From NCBI RefSeq assembly GCF_000813965.1, contig NZ_JWLI01000001.1, positions 310,001 to 374,000 of the forward strand: 64,000 nucleotides of DNA, written 5' to 3'. The notes beneath the pieces were generated by a model that saw only the letters and a list, made by a program, of their open reading frames with translations, was not told where the DNA came from and did no database searches. A program made the position numbers and the translations under genes. The DNA comes from Leisingera sp. ANG-M7 (GTDB lineage: Bacteria > Pseudomonadota > Alphaproteobacteria > Rhodobacterales > Rhodobacteraceae). Below are positions 1 through 7,650 of this stretch, piece after piece (the first letter of the stretch is position 1; each line of letters starts with the position of its first letter).

Positions 1-951
1 TGCCGGGGAGCCGCCTTGGCTGGCGTCCTCCAGAACATACCCGGCTTGGTCCTGATCTGATCCCGCTGCACCCACCGCGACTATGCCGTGCTCGTTGCTT
101 TCTTCTGTGTTGGTCGTGGCCGGGTCGATTGCAATCACTGTGCGGCGCAGATCCGGTGCCCGTGATACCCGGTATGCGTCAATACCACCTTGCGACCATA
201 GAGCGCCAGGAAGGTCTCCCAGGATTTCCGCGTTTAGTTCCTGCCTGCCCAACCGTGTGCCGGCGTACCTTTGTTCCACTTTGCGCAAGAACGCCTTTGC
301 GAGGTTGGCCCTGTTGTCCATGGTGCTACCGCGGGTGACATGCACCTTGCCTTCCTGCCCAGCCACCATTGCCTTGACCAGTTCAGTGGGCCTAGGGGTC
401 GTCGTGACCAGCACACGCGGATGGTCGCCTAAGCGCAAGCCAAACTGCAGCATATCCCATGTTTCGCGGGCATAGCGCCATTTAGCTAACTCATCGCACC
501 ATGCGGTATCGAACTGAGGGCCACGAAGCTGGTTCGGCTCAGTCGCGTTGTAGCCCAGGGCCACAGCTCCATTCCTGAACGTCACCCGCACCGGCTTAAA
601 GCGAACGTGCGGACGCTCATGCTCTGGGAATACAGACAACAATCCTGAATCCCCGTTGATCATGACCTCCTCAAGGTCTTTCTGCGTCTCCGCAATGAGA
701 GCTATGCGCTTCGCCCCTGCCTGCACCTGCTCCCTGATCCACTCGGCACCGGTTCTGGTTTTGCCCCATCCCCTGCCCGCTAGGCACAACCAGACGTCCC
801 AATCGCCACTTGGCGCTACCTGATCCTGCCGCGCCAGAAAGCCACGCCAATCGAAAAGAAGGGCCGCGGCCTCCTGATCGGTAAGCTGCGATAGAGCTTT
901 CGCCCTCTCATCGGCGGGGAGCGCGGCCAGGCGCTCGGCAAGAGAACTCAT
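1..951 (-). CDS. terL: Phage terminase large subunit (partial, C-terminus off the left edge)
   Basis: This is the packaging motor ATPase and nuclease that cuts concatemeric phage DNA and pumps it into the prohead. The 317 visible residues have a Walker A loop (LAGRGWGKT, residues 57-65), a Walker B segment (FDTAWCDE, 147-154), the ATPase coupling motif LVTTTP (181-186) and the first acidic residue of an RNase H-like nuclease domain (VIAIDPATT, D276). The layout resembles the terminases of gene transfer agents and siphophages of Rhodobacterales. The ATG overlaps the TGA of the small subunit as ATGA, so translation is probably coupled. The rest of the nuclease domain is missing because of the window edge. 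Confidence 0.95.
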   Translation of the reverse strand, partial: MSSLAERLAALPADERAKALSQLTDQEAAALLFDWRGFLARQDQVAPSGDWDVWLCLAGRGWGKTRTGAEWIREQVQAGAKRIALIAETQKDLEEVMINGDSGLLSVFPEHERPHVRFKPVRVTFRNGAVALGYNATEPNQLRGPQFDTAWCDELAKWRYARETWDMLQFGLRLGDHPRVLVTTTPRPTELVKAMVAGQEGKVHVTRGSTMDNRANLAKAFLRKVEQRYAGTRLGRQELNAEILGDLPGALWSQGGIDAYRVSRAPDLRRTVIAIDPATTNTEESNEHGIVAVGAAGSDQDQAGYVLEDASQGGSPA

Positions 952-1532
952 TCACTGGCGCGGTCTGCAAGGGTGTTCAAAAAAGCCGCCAGTTTGCCCG
1001 AGCCACTTTCGGTCTGGATCGGCCCGCCGTCAGGGCCGGACACTTCATGCTTGCTCCGGTCAACGAACATTCCTAGATGCTTGCCCAGCTTTTCGAGCGC
1101 CGCCATTTTGTCCCAAGCCCGGATCTTGTGGACATGCTCGACAATCGGCCGGCCTTCCTCGTCCTGCTCGCCGCTTGGCTTCTTCACCACCTCAACAGAA
1201 CTGATGAACCCCGCCACATCATCATCCCAATCTTGCGCATCGATCAGCGCGCCGCCTGGCGTCAGCACCTTGCGCAGATCGGAGAACGCCACCTTCGCCA
1301 GTTCCTGCAGAACGCGATCCTGCGTGATCTCGGTGCGCTCGGCCCGCCGCTCCATGCCTTCTTGAACAGCCTTCTGGATTTCAGGTTTTTTCAAGAGGTC
1401 GAAGCCCTGACGGCCGGCTGTTTTCTCGCTGTACCCAGCACGAATTGCCGCCTGCGTAGCGTTCAGGTCGATCAGGTATTCTTCCGCGAAACGCTTCTGT
1501 TTTTCATTCATGGTCGCGTTATCGCCGCTCAT
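948..1532 (-). CDS. terS: Phage terminase small subunit
   Basis: This is the DNA-recognition subunit that binds the packaging site and hands DNA to TerL. The N-terminus has the Terminase_2-type helix-turn-helix (FAEEYLIDLNATQAAIRAGYS), followed by a helical oligomerisation region with the usual KMAALEKLGKHLGMF segment near the C-terminus. An upstream TTG at 1541 is possible, but the ATG at 1532 has a GGAGG ribosome binding site 9 nt upstream, so that start was chosen, giving 194 aa. The stop overlaps the terL start by 4 nt. Confidence 0.92.
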   Translation of the reverse strand: MSGDNATMNEKQKRFAEEYLIDLNATQAAIRAGYSEKTAGRQGFDLLKKPEIQKAVQEGMERRAERTEITQDRVLQELAKVAFSDLRKVLTPGGALIDAQDWDDDVAGFISSVEVVKKPSGEQDEEGRPIVEHVHKIRAWDKMAALEKLGKHLGMFVDRSKHEVSGPDGGPIQTESGSGKLAAFLNTLADRASE

Positions 1533-1561
1533 AGGGGGCAACCTCCGCTGTTGAAGTTTGA

Positions 1562-1855
1562 TTAGACGTCAATCACGGCGATCTTGTCGCCTTCCTTCAG
1601 TGGGCCGAAGTCGCGGCAACCGCCTGCAGGAACCATGTAACTTGTAGATGCTGAGGCAATCGGGTTCTGCCCGAAAACCACATAGACAGACCCGCCATCA
1701 GAGCAAACTGACGCATACGCGCCGCCCGGTGCGGTCTCTGACCCCTGCTGAGTTGTTCCAGAGGACGTGATTTCTTCCGCCTTGTCTGGTGCCGGCGCAA
1801 GCACTGGAGCGCCGCCGCCCATCGCGCTTCCATAGGTTACGTGGACTGTTGCCAT
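1562..1855 (-). CDS. Conserved small phage protein, unknown function
   Basis: A 97-aa protein just upstream of terS in the same direction. It has a Gly/Ala/Ser/Thr-rich middle part and ends in PLKEGDKIAVIDV, a beta-rich pattern. There is no signal peptide, membrane segment or catalytic motif. The position next to the packaging genes would fit a small virion or decoration protein, but nothing in the sequence proves that. Confidence 0.7.
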   Translation of the reverse strand: MATVHVTYGSAMGGGAPVLAPAPDKAEEITSSGTTQQGSETAPGGAYASVCSDGGSVYVVFGQNPIASASTSYMVPAGGCRDFGPLKEGDKIAVIDV

Positions 1856-1883
1856 AGTTCAGGCTCCTGTGCTGAGAATGCCG

Positions 1884-2192
1884 TTAGCTGCCAGGGGTGC
1901 GCAGCCGCTCTGTCAGGCTGGGCCGCCAATCATCTTCTACGCCGCTTGTCTCAATATCCTGCTCAAGGGCGCGGCAGATCATCCCGTCGAATGCACAGAG
2001 AGGCACGGCGCCGCCTGTGTCCCACCGGCATACGGCGTTCCCGTTGGAGGTGATTGCCACAATCGCATAAGCCACAACGTCCTGAGTGCCGATCTCACGG
2101 GCCGAGGACACCATCTCATCCCGCTTGGCCCTCTGGTTGCGGCGCTCGATGGTATTCTTGTGCAGTGACAGCTTTACGGGACGCTTGGCCAT
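1884..2192 (-). CDS. Small phage protein, unknown function
   Basis: A 102-aa protein with a basic N-terminus (MAKRPVKLSLHKNTIERRNQ) and a core that reads like a compact alpha/beta fold (VVAYAIVAITSNGNAVCRWD). The family is not recognised. It lies in the leftward late block between the NusG-like gene and the terminase genes. The gap to its downstream neighbour is under 30 bp, as expected for one transcription unit. Confidence 0.65.
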   Translation of the reverse strand: MAKRPVKLSLHKNTIERRNQRAKRDEMVSSAREIGTQDVVAYAIVAITSNGNAVCRWDTGGAVPLCAFDGMICRALEQDIETSGVEDDWRPSLTERLRTPGS

Positions 2193-2430
2193 GCCTGCTC
2201 CTGTGCTGGTGCCGGGGATGTGCTGAGAAAGGTGTGTGAGGCTCGGTTTTGCGAGGATGCCGCCCCGACCGGATATCGTCCCGCCAAAAAGCGGCTATGC
2301 GGGTCTTTCCCCGCTTGTCAGCCTCGAAATGCAGTAGCACGCGCCCTTTCCTCAGTTCCGAAACCGGGGGCGCGTGGTCGGGCACGACCGGAGCAATCCA
2401 GGTGCGGCCTTGCCCGTGACTATACCACAT
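2116..2430 (-). CDS. Doubtful ORF in the leftward late block
   Basis: This open frame fills most of an otherwise empty 250-bp stretch. The first half reads like protein (GRVLLHFEADKRGKTRIAAFW). The second half is Arg/His/Pro-rich and overlaps the next gene by 77 bp out of frame, which is typical of a shadow reading. No clear ribosome binding site precedes the ATG. It may be a short real gene with a run-on end, or no gene at all. Confidence 0.3.
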   Translation of the reverse strand: MWYSHGQGRTWIAPVVPDHAPPVSELRKGRVLLHFEADKRGKTRIAAFWRDDIRSGRHPRKTEPHTPFSAHPRHQHRSRHGQASRKAVTAQEYHRAPQPEGQAG

Positions 2431-2442
2431 CTGGACGTTGCA

Positions 2443-2613
2443 TCAAGGGGTTGTGGGCCTTACCAAATAGGCCATTCCCCAAGCTGCAAATGCAGGGATT
2501 GGCCAGTCCAAGTGCTCAAGCCTGATGCAGTTCGCCAGGTCAACCAAGGCTAGCGCTGAAAATGCAGCGCAGAGTATCGGGCGCTTGATAAGATAGGCGG
2601 TTAGCGCATCCAT
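2443..2613 (-). CDS. Small hydrophobic phage protein (56 aa)
   Basis: The start codon overlaps the stop of the NusG-like gene (TGATG), so translation is likely coupled. The protein has two hydrophobic stretches (ILCAAFSALALVDLA and PIPAFAAWGMAYLV), which suggests a small two-pass membrane protein. Position between antiterminator and terminase is compatible with a lysis or membrane role, but this is inference only. The family is not recognised. Confidence 0.5.
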   Translation of the reverse strand: MDALTAYLIKRPILCAAFSALALVDLANCIRLEHLDWPIPAFAAWGMAYLVRPTTP

Positions 2614-3182
2614 CACGCCACCCCCTTCACATCCAGTGGGTCAATCCGCACCTTCACCGAGCGCCCGAACATCTCCGCCTCTGCCTCGATCATCGGGTGA
2701 AGGTCATGCGCCGCCTGCACCATCCGCACAAAGTTCGCTGCCCTGTCCATGAACGGCCCCGCCAGCACCTCCAGCGCCGCGCCAGGCTCGAACTGGCACA
2801 TGGCCGCCCGGTCCCGGCTGTCGATGATGCGCTGTGCCTCTGCGTTCTCCTGCTCCACCTTGCTCAGGAAGGGCTGAACGTGCCGGCGCACCTCCTGCGG
2901 GCTTACGGCCATCAGTGACGGGCTGAGGCCGCGGCACTGGATTGCCTTGGTGAACATAGCCGCGGGGATCTCTGCGAAGATATAGCCCGGGAGGTAGGCC
3001 GATGTGACCGGCTCGGCGTAGCGCTTCTTGCCTTGCCGCTTGAACTCGATCCTGCGTGGGGCCACTGCCTCAAGGCCGAGGGCGCGAAGCTGGCGCTCTA
3101 CAGCGAACTCGCCGCGCTCCTTGTCCGCCCCTGGCGACGGGGCGATGTGCCGGGTTGTTGTAATGCCAAGATACCAGGTCAC
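2613..3182 (-). CDS. NusG-like transcription antitermination protein (phage-encoded)
   Basis: A NusG/RfaH paralogue. NusG-family proteins bind elongating RNA polymerase and change pausing or termination. The N-terminal NGN-type domain is visible (start VTWYLGITTT; R-A-LGLEAVAPRR; YLPGYIFAEIP). The C-terminal part has a KOW-like pattern (FEPGAALEVLAGPFMDRAANF, ending SVKVRIDPLDV). Length is 189 aa, close to NusG. The GTG start at 3182 overlaps the upstream stop, and the longer in-frame extension to 3290 lies inside the upstream gene. It precedes the terminase genes, so a role as a late-operon antiterminator is likely but inferred. Confidence 0.85.
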   Translation of the reverse strand: MTWYLGITTTRHIAPSPGADKERGEFAVERQLRALGLEAVAPRRIEFKRQGKKRYAEPVTSAYLPGYIFAEIPAAMFTKAIQCRGLSPSLMAVSPQEVRRHVQPFLSKVEQENAEAQRIIDSRDRAAMCQFEPGAALEVLAGPFMDRAANFVRMVQAAHDLHPMIEAEAEMFGRSVKVRIDPLDVKGVA

Positions 3183-3592
3183 TCCCCTGCCTCCCTCTGC
3201 GCAGTCGCCGAAATGAAAAGCGCCGGCCTGTTGCCGCCATCTCCCCCACCACGCGCGGAACGGATTTTTTCGATCAGACCCCGCTTGCACAGATCACGAA
3301 GCGAACGCAGCGCCTGCGCCTTGCTGCAATTAAGCGCCGCCATAACGTCCCAGGACGACACCGGCTTGGACGCCATCGCCAGCACCTGTTCCGTCCGCGC
3401 CGCCGCCTTCACCACTGCGGGCTTGATCTTGACCGGGTTTGCCAAGGGTGAGGCCGGCAGCCGCGCCTTCGGATTCCGCAGCCCGCCGAACTCCCGGCGA
3501 TACCCAGCCCGGTACACGCTCTCCCACGCCCGCGCTTCGGCCGGGCTGTACTGCGCGAGGGTCTGCGCGCTGATCTTATGAAGTGCGTTCAT
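3179..3592 (-). CDS. Winged-helix/HTH phage protein
   Basis: A 137-aa protein whose C-terminal half carries a winged-helix pattern (QVLAMASKPVSSWDVMAAL, then KAQALRSLRDLCKRGLIEK, about residues 68-108). The N-terminal part is basic and contains YSPAEARAWESVYRAGY. It is probably a DNA-binding regulator. AAGGAGC lies 7 nt upstream of the ATG. It is the first gene after a 480-bp stretch without clear genes and is translationally coupled to the NusG-like gene, so both may form a late-switch unit. Confidence 0.7.
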   Translation of the reverse strand: MNALHKISAQTLAQYSPAEARAWESVYRAGYRREFGGLRNPKARLPASPLANPVKIKPAVVKAAARTEQVLAMASKPVSSWDVMAALNCSKAQALRSLRDLCKRGLIEKIRSARGGGDGGNRPALFISATAQREAGE

Positions 3593-4072
3593 TTCGTCTG
3601 CTCCTTGCCGTTAGTTCAACCATTAAACTATCTTTATGGGCCGCGACCCGCGTCCTTCCCCCCGCTATTGAAACGTCTCCCTCTGGCGGGAGAGGCCTGC
3701 TGGAGGCCAGAGAAAGCCCGTCACTGACGATCCGTATCCACGCGCTGCCCGTAACGTGGGCCATCCGCCTTCCCCCTGGGGTTCTCACCCAGCCCGCCGC
3801 ATCGGCGGTCCCCAGTCTGTCGTGGCCGTCTCTCTGGCCCCTATAGCTGGTGGGATTTAGTAGGCACGCTTCTCTGCCGGGCCAGACGGGGCCGCTTCGG
3901 CAAGGGTCGGGTCACTTCCCCGGATCTTCCCCATTGGTTTCGCCCAACGGTCAAAGGCGGCAACGGTGCGGCGGTTTCTTTGCGATGTGCCCGGGTATCC
4001 GGTCTGCTCCAAAGAGTTTCGCCATTCTCAGCAATCCGACCGCTGCCCGGAGCGCTGAGCTATAGGGTCAAG
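3593..4072. other. 480-bp stretch without a convincing gene
   Basis: No well-supported gene was found here, which is unusual in this compact prophage. A leftward frame (3576-3764, ATG with GGGGGAAGG upstream) could encode about 62 residues but overlaps the next gene. Several GC-rich inverted segments occur, for example CTCTGGCGGGAGAGGCC near 3671. The stretch may hold the promoter and leader of the late leftward operon or a structured RNA. No promoter could be assigned with confidence. Confidence 0.5.
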
Positions 4073-4507
4073 TCATTCCGCAGCCTCCAGCACGTCCAAA
4101 TGCACGTCCTCACCGGCCTGGATGGCTCCTTGCGCCTTCCATTCCCGATAGAGGGATTTGGCGAACTCAGCCTCTTTCTGGCTGGGCGTGTCGCCTTCCT
4201 TGACCAGCTTCATGAAGGATTTGCCGAACCCATGAGCGTCGGAACCTTCGAGGGTTCGCAGGACGTGAAACCACCAGCGGGCGGCCTCCTCCAGTTCCGG
4301 GTCTTTCAGGCCGGGGAAACGGCTTGCCGGTGCTGGTACGTCATGCGGGTAATTCGATACCTTGCTGAGGAAGTTCTGGCGCTCGAAGGCTGGCAGTTTC
4401 TGCCACAGGGCAAAGAACAGCTTTTTGACAAGCACCTGTTCCTCGCCGCTGGTGCGCGCCAGGCCGATGCCCTCTGCGTATTGCAGGATGCGCAGCTTCG
4501 CGTTCAT
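4073..4507 (-). CDS. Phage protein, unknown function
   Basis: A 144-aa soluble protein rich in charged residues and aromatic clusters (AARWWFHVLRTLEG). No signal peptide or known catalytic motif was seen. The ATG overlaps the stop of the upstream gene by 4 nt, so it is co-translated with it. The surrounding genes (RusA, ParB-like, small HTH) suggest an early replication/recombination operon. The family is not recognised. Confidence 0.65.
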   Translation of the reverse strand: MNAKLRILQYAEGIGLARTSGEEQVLVKKLFFALWQKLPAFERQNFLSKVSNYPHDVPAPASRFPGLKDPELEEAARWWFHVLRTLEGSDAHGFGKSFMKLVKEGDTPSQKEAEFAKSLYREWKAQGAIQAGEDVHLDVLEAAE

Positions 4508-4986
4508 GCCAGCCCCTTCTTCTTGAGCCAGGCCGCGAAACTCATCCGCGACCGCGGGGCCATACCCTCAACAGCCACAACCGCCGCCGCCATCAGCTCG
4601 TTCTGCGATGCGCCGGCAGCCCACATGCGGGCCGTTGACAGAACCTCTGCCTTGTCCTCGGGGTCTAGGGGTGGCAGAAACTCCCAACCGCATTCCAGAG
4701 CGCTCTTGGCTGTGTCAAAGGCCGTGTCTCCGGGCATGGCGCGCAGGGCCGCCCATGCGACAGAGGCAAGCTCCTCCTCTGTCAACTTGCGGCTCAAAGT
4801 TGGACTTGCTGCAAGCCACGCATCACGATTATCCTCGATCAGGCAGCACAGAATTGCCTTCGCCGCGTCTTTCCGGCGCGCCATATCGCCCGCCAGCTTC
4901 TGAGACACAGCGCCAACAGGCTTCCATGTTCCCGCTTCATCCCCATTGCGTTCAGGAGGGGCTGCTTTACTATCGTCATAAGCCAT
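4504..4986 (-). CDS. Phage protein, unknown function
   Basis: A helical protein of about 160 aa with no recognised domain. Two ATGs are possible, at 5001 and 4986. The second is preferred because GGAG lies 9 nt upstream, whereas the first has no ribosome binding site. The C-terminus (MSFAAWLKKKGLA) is basic. It sits between rusA (16-31 bp upstream) and a coupled downstream gene. Confidence 0.62.
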   Translation of the reverse strand: MAYDDSKAAPPERNGDEAGTWKPVGAVSQKLAGDMARRKDAAKAILCCLIEDNRDAWLAASPTLSRKLTEEELASVAWAALRAMPGDTAFDTAKSALECGWEFLPPLDPEDKAEVLSTARMWAAGASQNELMAAAVVAVEGMAPRSRMSFAAWLKKKGLA

Positions 4987-5017
4987 TCTCGCGTTCTCCA
5001 TTTGCTACGCGTGACGG

Positions 5018-5512
5018 TCAGGCCTGCTCCGGTGTGTCCGCACCGTTGCGGGCCGTTTCATTGATGGGGTTCAGGTCTTCTGCCGCACACGATGCGTTGA
5101 AGCGCTCGACAAGAAGCCGGATCTCCTCTGCGCGAGACTGAATGCCGCCTGGAATGCTTGTTGCGGTGACAATACACGTTCCTGACAGGACATCTGGGCA
5201 TCGCATGTACGTTCCGCCCATCAGCCAGCGGTCGTCCGGGGTGGCCCCCATCTGATGCAGAAGGTCGTGTAGAGCCTTCAGCCGGTTGTCACTGTCGCCC
5301 AAGTGGTTCTCTGGCATCCGAACATCGGTCCAGTACCATGTCTCCGCGGTCAGAGGCTTGTATCCGGACTTGGCGCGCGCCTCATTCATGCGCCAGCCGG
5401 CTTCCTCGAACCATGCGGCGCACTGTGGGGTCTTGCGCTTGTTTTTCCCGCCGCCCTGGTAGAGGCGGTTGACTGACGGCGGCAAAGGCAATGTCAGAGT
5501 AAAACTTGCCAT
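5018..5512 (-). CDS. rusA: RusA-family Holliday junction resolvase
   Basis: This dimeric nuclease cuts Holliday junctions during phage recombination and before packaging. The 164-aa protein begins with the family's beta strand and PPSVNRLY motif (residues 11-18). It carries the acidic cluster GDSDNRLKALHDLL (D73 and D75, with K79) and a further acidic pair in TPDDRW (D93, D94), the expected metal-binding residues. The start was set at the ATG overlapping the upstream TGA (TGATG); the longer frame to 5593 runs inside the upstream gene. Confidence 0.93.
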   Translation of the reverse strand: MASFTLTLPLPPSVNRLYQGGGKNKRKTPQCAAWFEEAGWRMNEARAKSGYKPLTAETWYWTDVRMPENHLGDSDNRLKALHDLLHQMGATPDDRWLMGGTYMRCPDVLSGTCIVTATSIPGGIQSRAEEIRLLVERFNASCAAEDLNPINETARNGADTPEQA

Positions 5513-5796
5513 CACGCTTCCCCCTCTGCCTCGCAGCGCGCATCTGTTACGATGGCGTTGAGGACGTCGATAATGGAGCATTTGGAGGCCCAAGCCTGCG
5601 TCTGCAGCCAGGCTCTGTTTTCGTCGCTGAGAAGCTGCGGCGCCCCGGCTTTTCCGAACTTGATGCTGTGCTGGCTTGCAACCGTCCGAACGGTTTTCGG
5701 GCTGCTGCCAGAGGCGGCGGCGATCTCAAACGCTGACCGGTTCGGATTGGCCGCCAACTCAGCCAGGATAGCGTCTGTTATGGGGCGGCGGCTCAT
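5512..5796 (-). CDS. Small helix-turn-helix protein
   Basis: A 94-aa protein with a helix-turn-helix reading (ITDAILAELAANPNRSAFEI, then AAASGSSPKTVRTVASQH) in the first half, resembling AsnC or MarR-type recognition helices. It is probably a DNA-binding accessory factor. It is coupled at both ends: its ATG overlaps the preceding small gene and its stop overlaps rusA. Confidence 0.7.
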   Translation of the reverse strand: MSRRPITDAILAELAANPNRSAFEIAAASGSSPKTVRTVASQHSIKFGKAGAPQLLSDENRAWLQTQAWASKCSIIDVLNAIVTDARCEAEGEA

Positions 5797-5930
5797 GACT
5801 TGCCTCCCTTGTTCCGCATCGGGAAAGGGATGCGCTTCCAGATCTCTGCCGCGCGGGCCGGGTCGTTCTTCTCCAGATATTCCGACAGTTCACGAAGGCG
5901 GCGGGCTAGGGCTTTGTTTGCGGCGCTCAT
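5793..5930 (-). CDS. Small basic phage protein (45 aa)
   Basis: A 45-aa helical protein (core ARRLRELSEYLEKNDPARAA) starting at an ATG that overlaps the stop of the ParB-like gene as ATGA. The upstream extension to 6032 lies inside that gene and is rejected. Its own stop overlaps the next ATG. The function is not recognised. The tight coupling on both sides supports it being real. Confidence 0.6.
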   Translation of the reverse strand: MSAANKALARRLRELSEYLEKNDPARAAEIWKRIPFPMRNKGGKS

Positions 5931-6775
5931 GCGGCCACCTTGTCCCGAAGGCCCTTGTTGTAGAGGCGGAGAATTGACGCCGTTCCATGTCGCGCCAATT
6001 GCCCGCCCTGAAGCTTCACAAGCTGCTTGCAATCGTCTTTGAGGCTTTCAAAATCAATCTCAGGCAGGACGTTCGCCAGCCGGTCAAGGTCTGCCTCAGC
6101 GTCCACGAGCTTTGCCACCGCCATCGACACCGCCTCCACCGCAAAAGCTGTCAGGAGATTGGTCTGTTCCGGCTGCGCCTCCCGGAGCATTTCAAGAGCA
6201 GTGAAGGTAAGGCCACGGCCAATGATCTTGACCAGCTTTTCCAGCTTGCTAACCGCGCGGGTCTGATGCGGCGCAAGTGAACAACCAGCGGCCACGTCCG
6301 CGCTGATACCCAGTTCGTCCATGATTTCCTGCGCAGTGACCGCAGCTTCATCACCAGCGGCAACACGGGCGCGGAACTTGTCGATGCTGGCAACCGTGGT
6401 CCTGTTCACGTTTACGCCGACAAACGCCATGGCCTGATCAGTCACATCGGCTTTGAATGCTACCGCTGGGACAACCGCCGCACCCGCCGCCCATGCCATG
6501 ATGGAGCGGTGCTGGCCGTCGATGCAGGCGTACTGATCATCTCCAACGGGAACTACAGAGATTACTCCGAATTTCCGCCAGTCGAACGCCTTGAGCGCAC
6601 GCTTGATGCGAGCCTTGCCAGCATCTGAGACGCGCCGTTGGTAGGTGCGATCGATCACAATTTGATTGGGGCGCAACCAAAGGAATTCCAGTGTGTCGGA
6701 CGGATTGTCTGCGCATGTGGTGCGGGCCAGCCCCAGACCTTCGGCAACTTCGGCGATTGGATCGAACCCGCTCAT
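5927..6775 (-). CDS. ParB/sulfiredoxin-fold phage protein
   Basis: A 282-aa protein with a ParB-like N-terminal fold. The hallmark is the YACIDGQHRSIMAW motif at residues 82-95, equivalent to the GEHR/GxHR nucleotide-binding motif of ParB/Srx proteins. It is preceded by a conserved IDRTYQRRV segment (residues 41-49). The C-terminal half is helical. Such proteins occur in many phages, probably acting on DNA or nucleotides, but the substrate is unknown. It is not a partition ParB because no ParA is nearby. Confidence 0.85.
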   Translation of the reverse strand: MSGFDPIAEVAEGLGLARTTCADNPSDTLEFLWLRPNQIVIDRTYQRRVSDAGKARIKRALKAFDWRKFGVISVVPVGDDQYACIDGQHRSIMAWAAGAAVVPAVAFKADVTDQAMAFVGVNVNRTTVASIDKFRARVAAGDEAAVTAQEIMDELGISADVAAGCSLAPHQTRAVSKLEKLVKIIGRGLTFTALEMLREAQPEQTNLLTAFAVEAVSMAVAKLVDAEADLDRLANVLPEIDFESLKDDCKQLVKLQGGQLARHGTASILRLYNKGLRDKVAA

Positions 6776-7056
6776 TCCCCTGCCTCCCCGTTCAGGGCGG
6801 TGCGGTCCAAGGTCGATGCGGCATGTTCACGAAGCACCCCGGGGTCTCCGTACGTCATGACCCGGCGGGCGTCGCTGATATCTTCCAGACCGGCCCGCAG
6901 CACAGCCTCCCGCGCCCGTGCCGCCTCCTTGGTCGCTTCCATTTCGTGGTTCAGGCGGTCGATCTGCTCCTGCGCCAGCTCCAGAAGGATCTCGCTGTCG
7001 TCAATGCGGTCGCACTGTTTCAGATGGTCGGTGATCTGCTGGGATAGGTCGGTCAT
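6772..7056 (-). CDS. Coiled-coil phage protein
   Basis: A 94-aa acidic protein, mostly alpha-helical with heptad-like spacing (LLELAQEQIDRLNHEMEAT). It is the first gene of the leftward block. Its stop overlaps the start of the ParB-like gene. The promoter for the block should lie in 7057-7139, between it and the divergent Rap1a-type gene. The function is unknown. Confidence 0.6.
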   Translation of the reverse strand: MTDLSQQITDHLKQCDRIDDSEILLELAQEQIDRLNHEMEATKEAARAREAVLRAGLEDISDARRVMTYGDPGVLREHAASTLDRTALNGEAGE

Positions 7057-7139
7057 TGGGGCGCTCCTGTCGGCTTGGCGCTTGACTCCGCGGACGGATT
7101 GCGCGCCATGATTGAGGGAGTTGAATTGGAGGATTTGCT

Positions 7140-7541
7140 TTGAAGCGATTGATTGCGGCCGCCCTGATCACCGCGTGTTCCAGCGCAGCCCATGCCAACA
7201 ATCTGACCGGGAACGACTTGCACCGGATGTGCAACCAGCACGAGGGAAGCGATCTGCTCAATAGTGCCTGTGCCTTTTGGGTGATCGGTGCCTGGGAAGG
7301 CATGAAGTGGGGCGCCGCCAGCGTGCTTTTTGTTGCGAACGAAGGAGGCAGTGCCGCGCAGATCAATCAGGACGTCAACTTGATCCTCGGAACCTGTGCG
7401 CCGGAAAGCGCCACGTGGGAACAGCAAACTGACGTGTTCGCCAAGTACCTTGCCGACCACCCGGAGACACGACACGACAGCGCTAGAAGCCTGTTGCTGG
7501 CATCCGGACGTGAGGCATTTCCCTGCGGCGGCACGAACTAG
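7140..7541 (+). CDS. Secreted Rap1a/Tai-type protein (prophage cargo)
   Basis: A 133-aa protein with a signal peptide (MKRLIAAALITACSSAAHA) and a small disulfide-type domain: C48, C60 and later C93 and C129 are spaced as in the Rap1a/Tai family, and GAWEGM is the family-like core. Family members include periplasmic immunity proteins of type VI effectors, but many are uncharacterised. The start is TTG at 7140 with GGAGGA 6 nt upstream. It lies on the opposite strand to the surrounding phage genes, as expected for a moron expressed from the lysogen. Confidence 0.75.
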   Translation: MKRLIAAALITACSSAAHANNLTGNDLHRMCNQHEGSDLLNSACAFWVIGAWEGMKWGAASVLFVANEGGSAAQINQDVNLILGTCAPESATWEQQTDVFAKYLADHPETRHDSARSLLLASGREAFPCGGTN

Positions 7542-7650
7542 CATCAACCTTCCCCCATCTTACGGATGGCGGCCTCAGAGCTTGACTCGGGCGCACGCAG
7601 CAATTGAAATTGCGGCAGATGACACGCGCGCATTTCAGGAGCCTGTTTTG

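Noticed and set aside
3990-4066. tRNA-like TAGCTCAGC segment on the minus strand
   Set aside because: No matching acceptor, anticodon or T-arm could be folded around it.
3980-4903. 307-aa rightward frame
   Set aside because: Antisense to two overlapping leftward phage genes with proper coupling; Ser/Arg/Ala-rich without any motif.
7053-7547. Leftward 164-aa frame opposite the Rap1a-type gene
   Set aside because: It lies antisense to the better supported exported protein with signal peptide and ribosome binding site; composition is that of a shadow frame.
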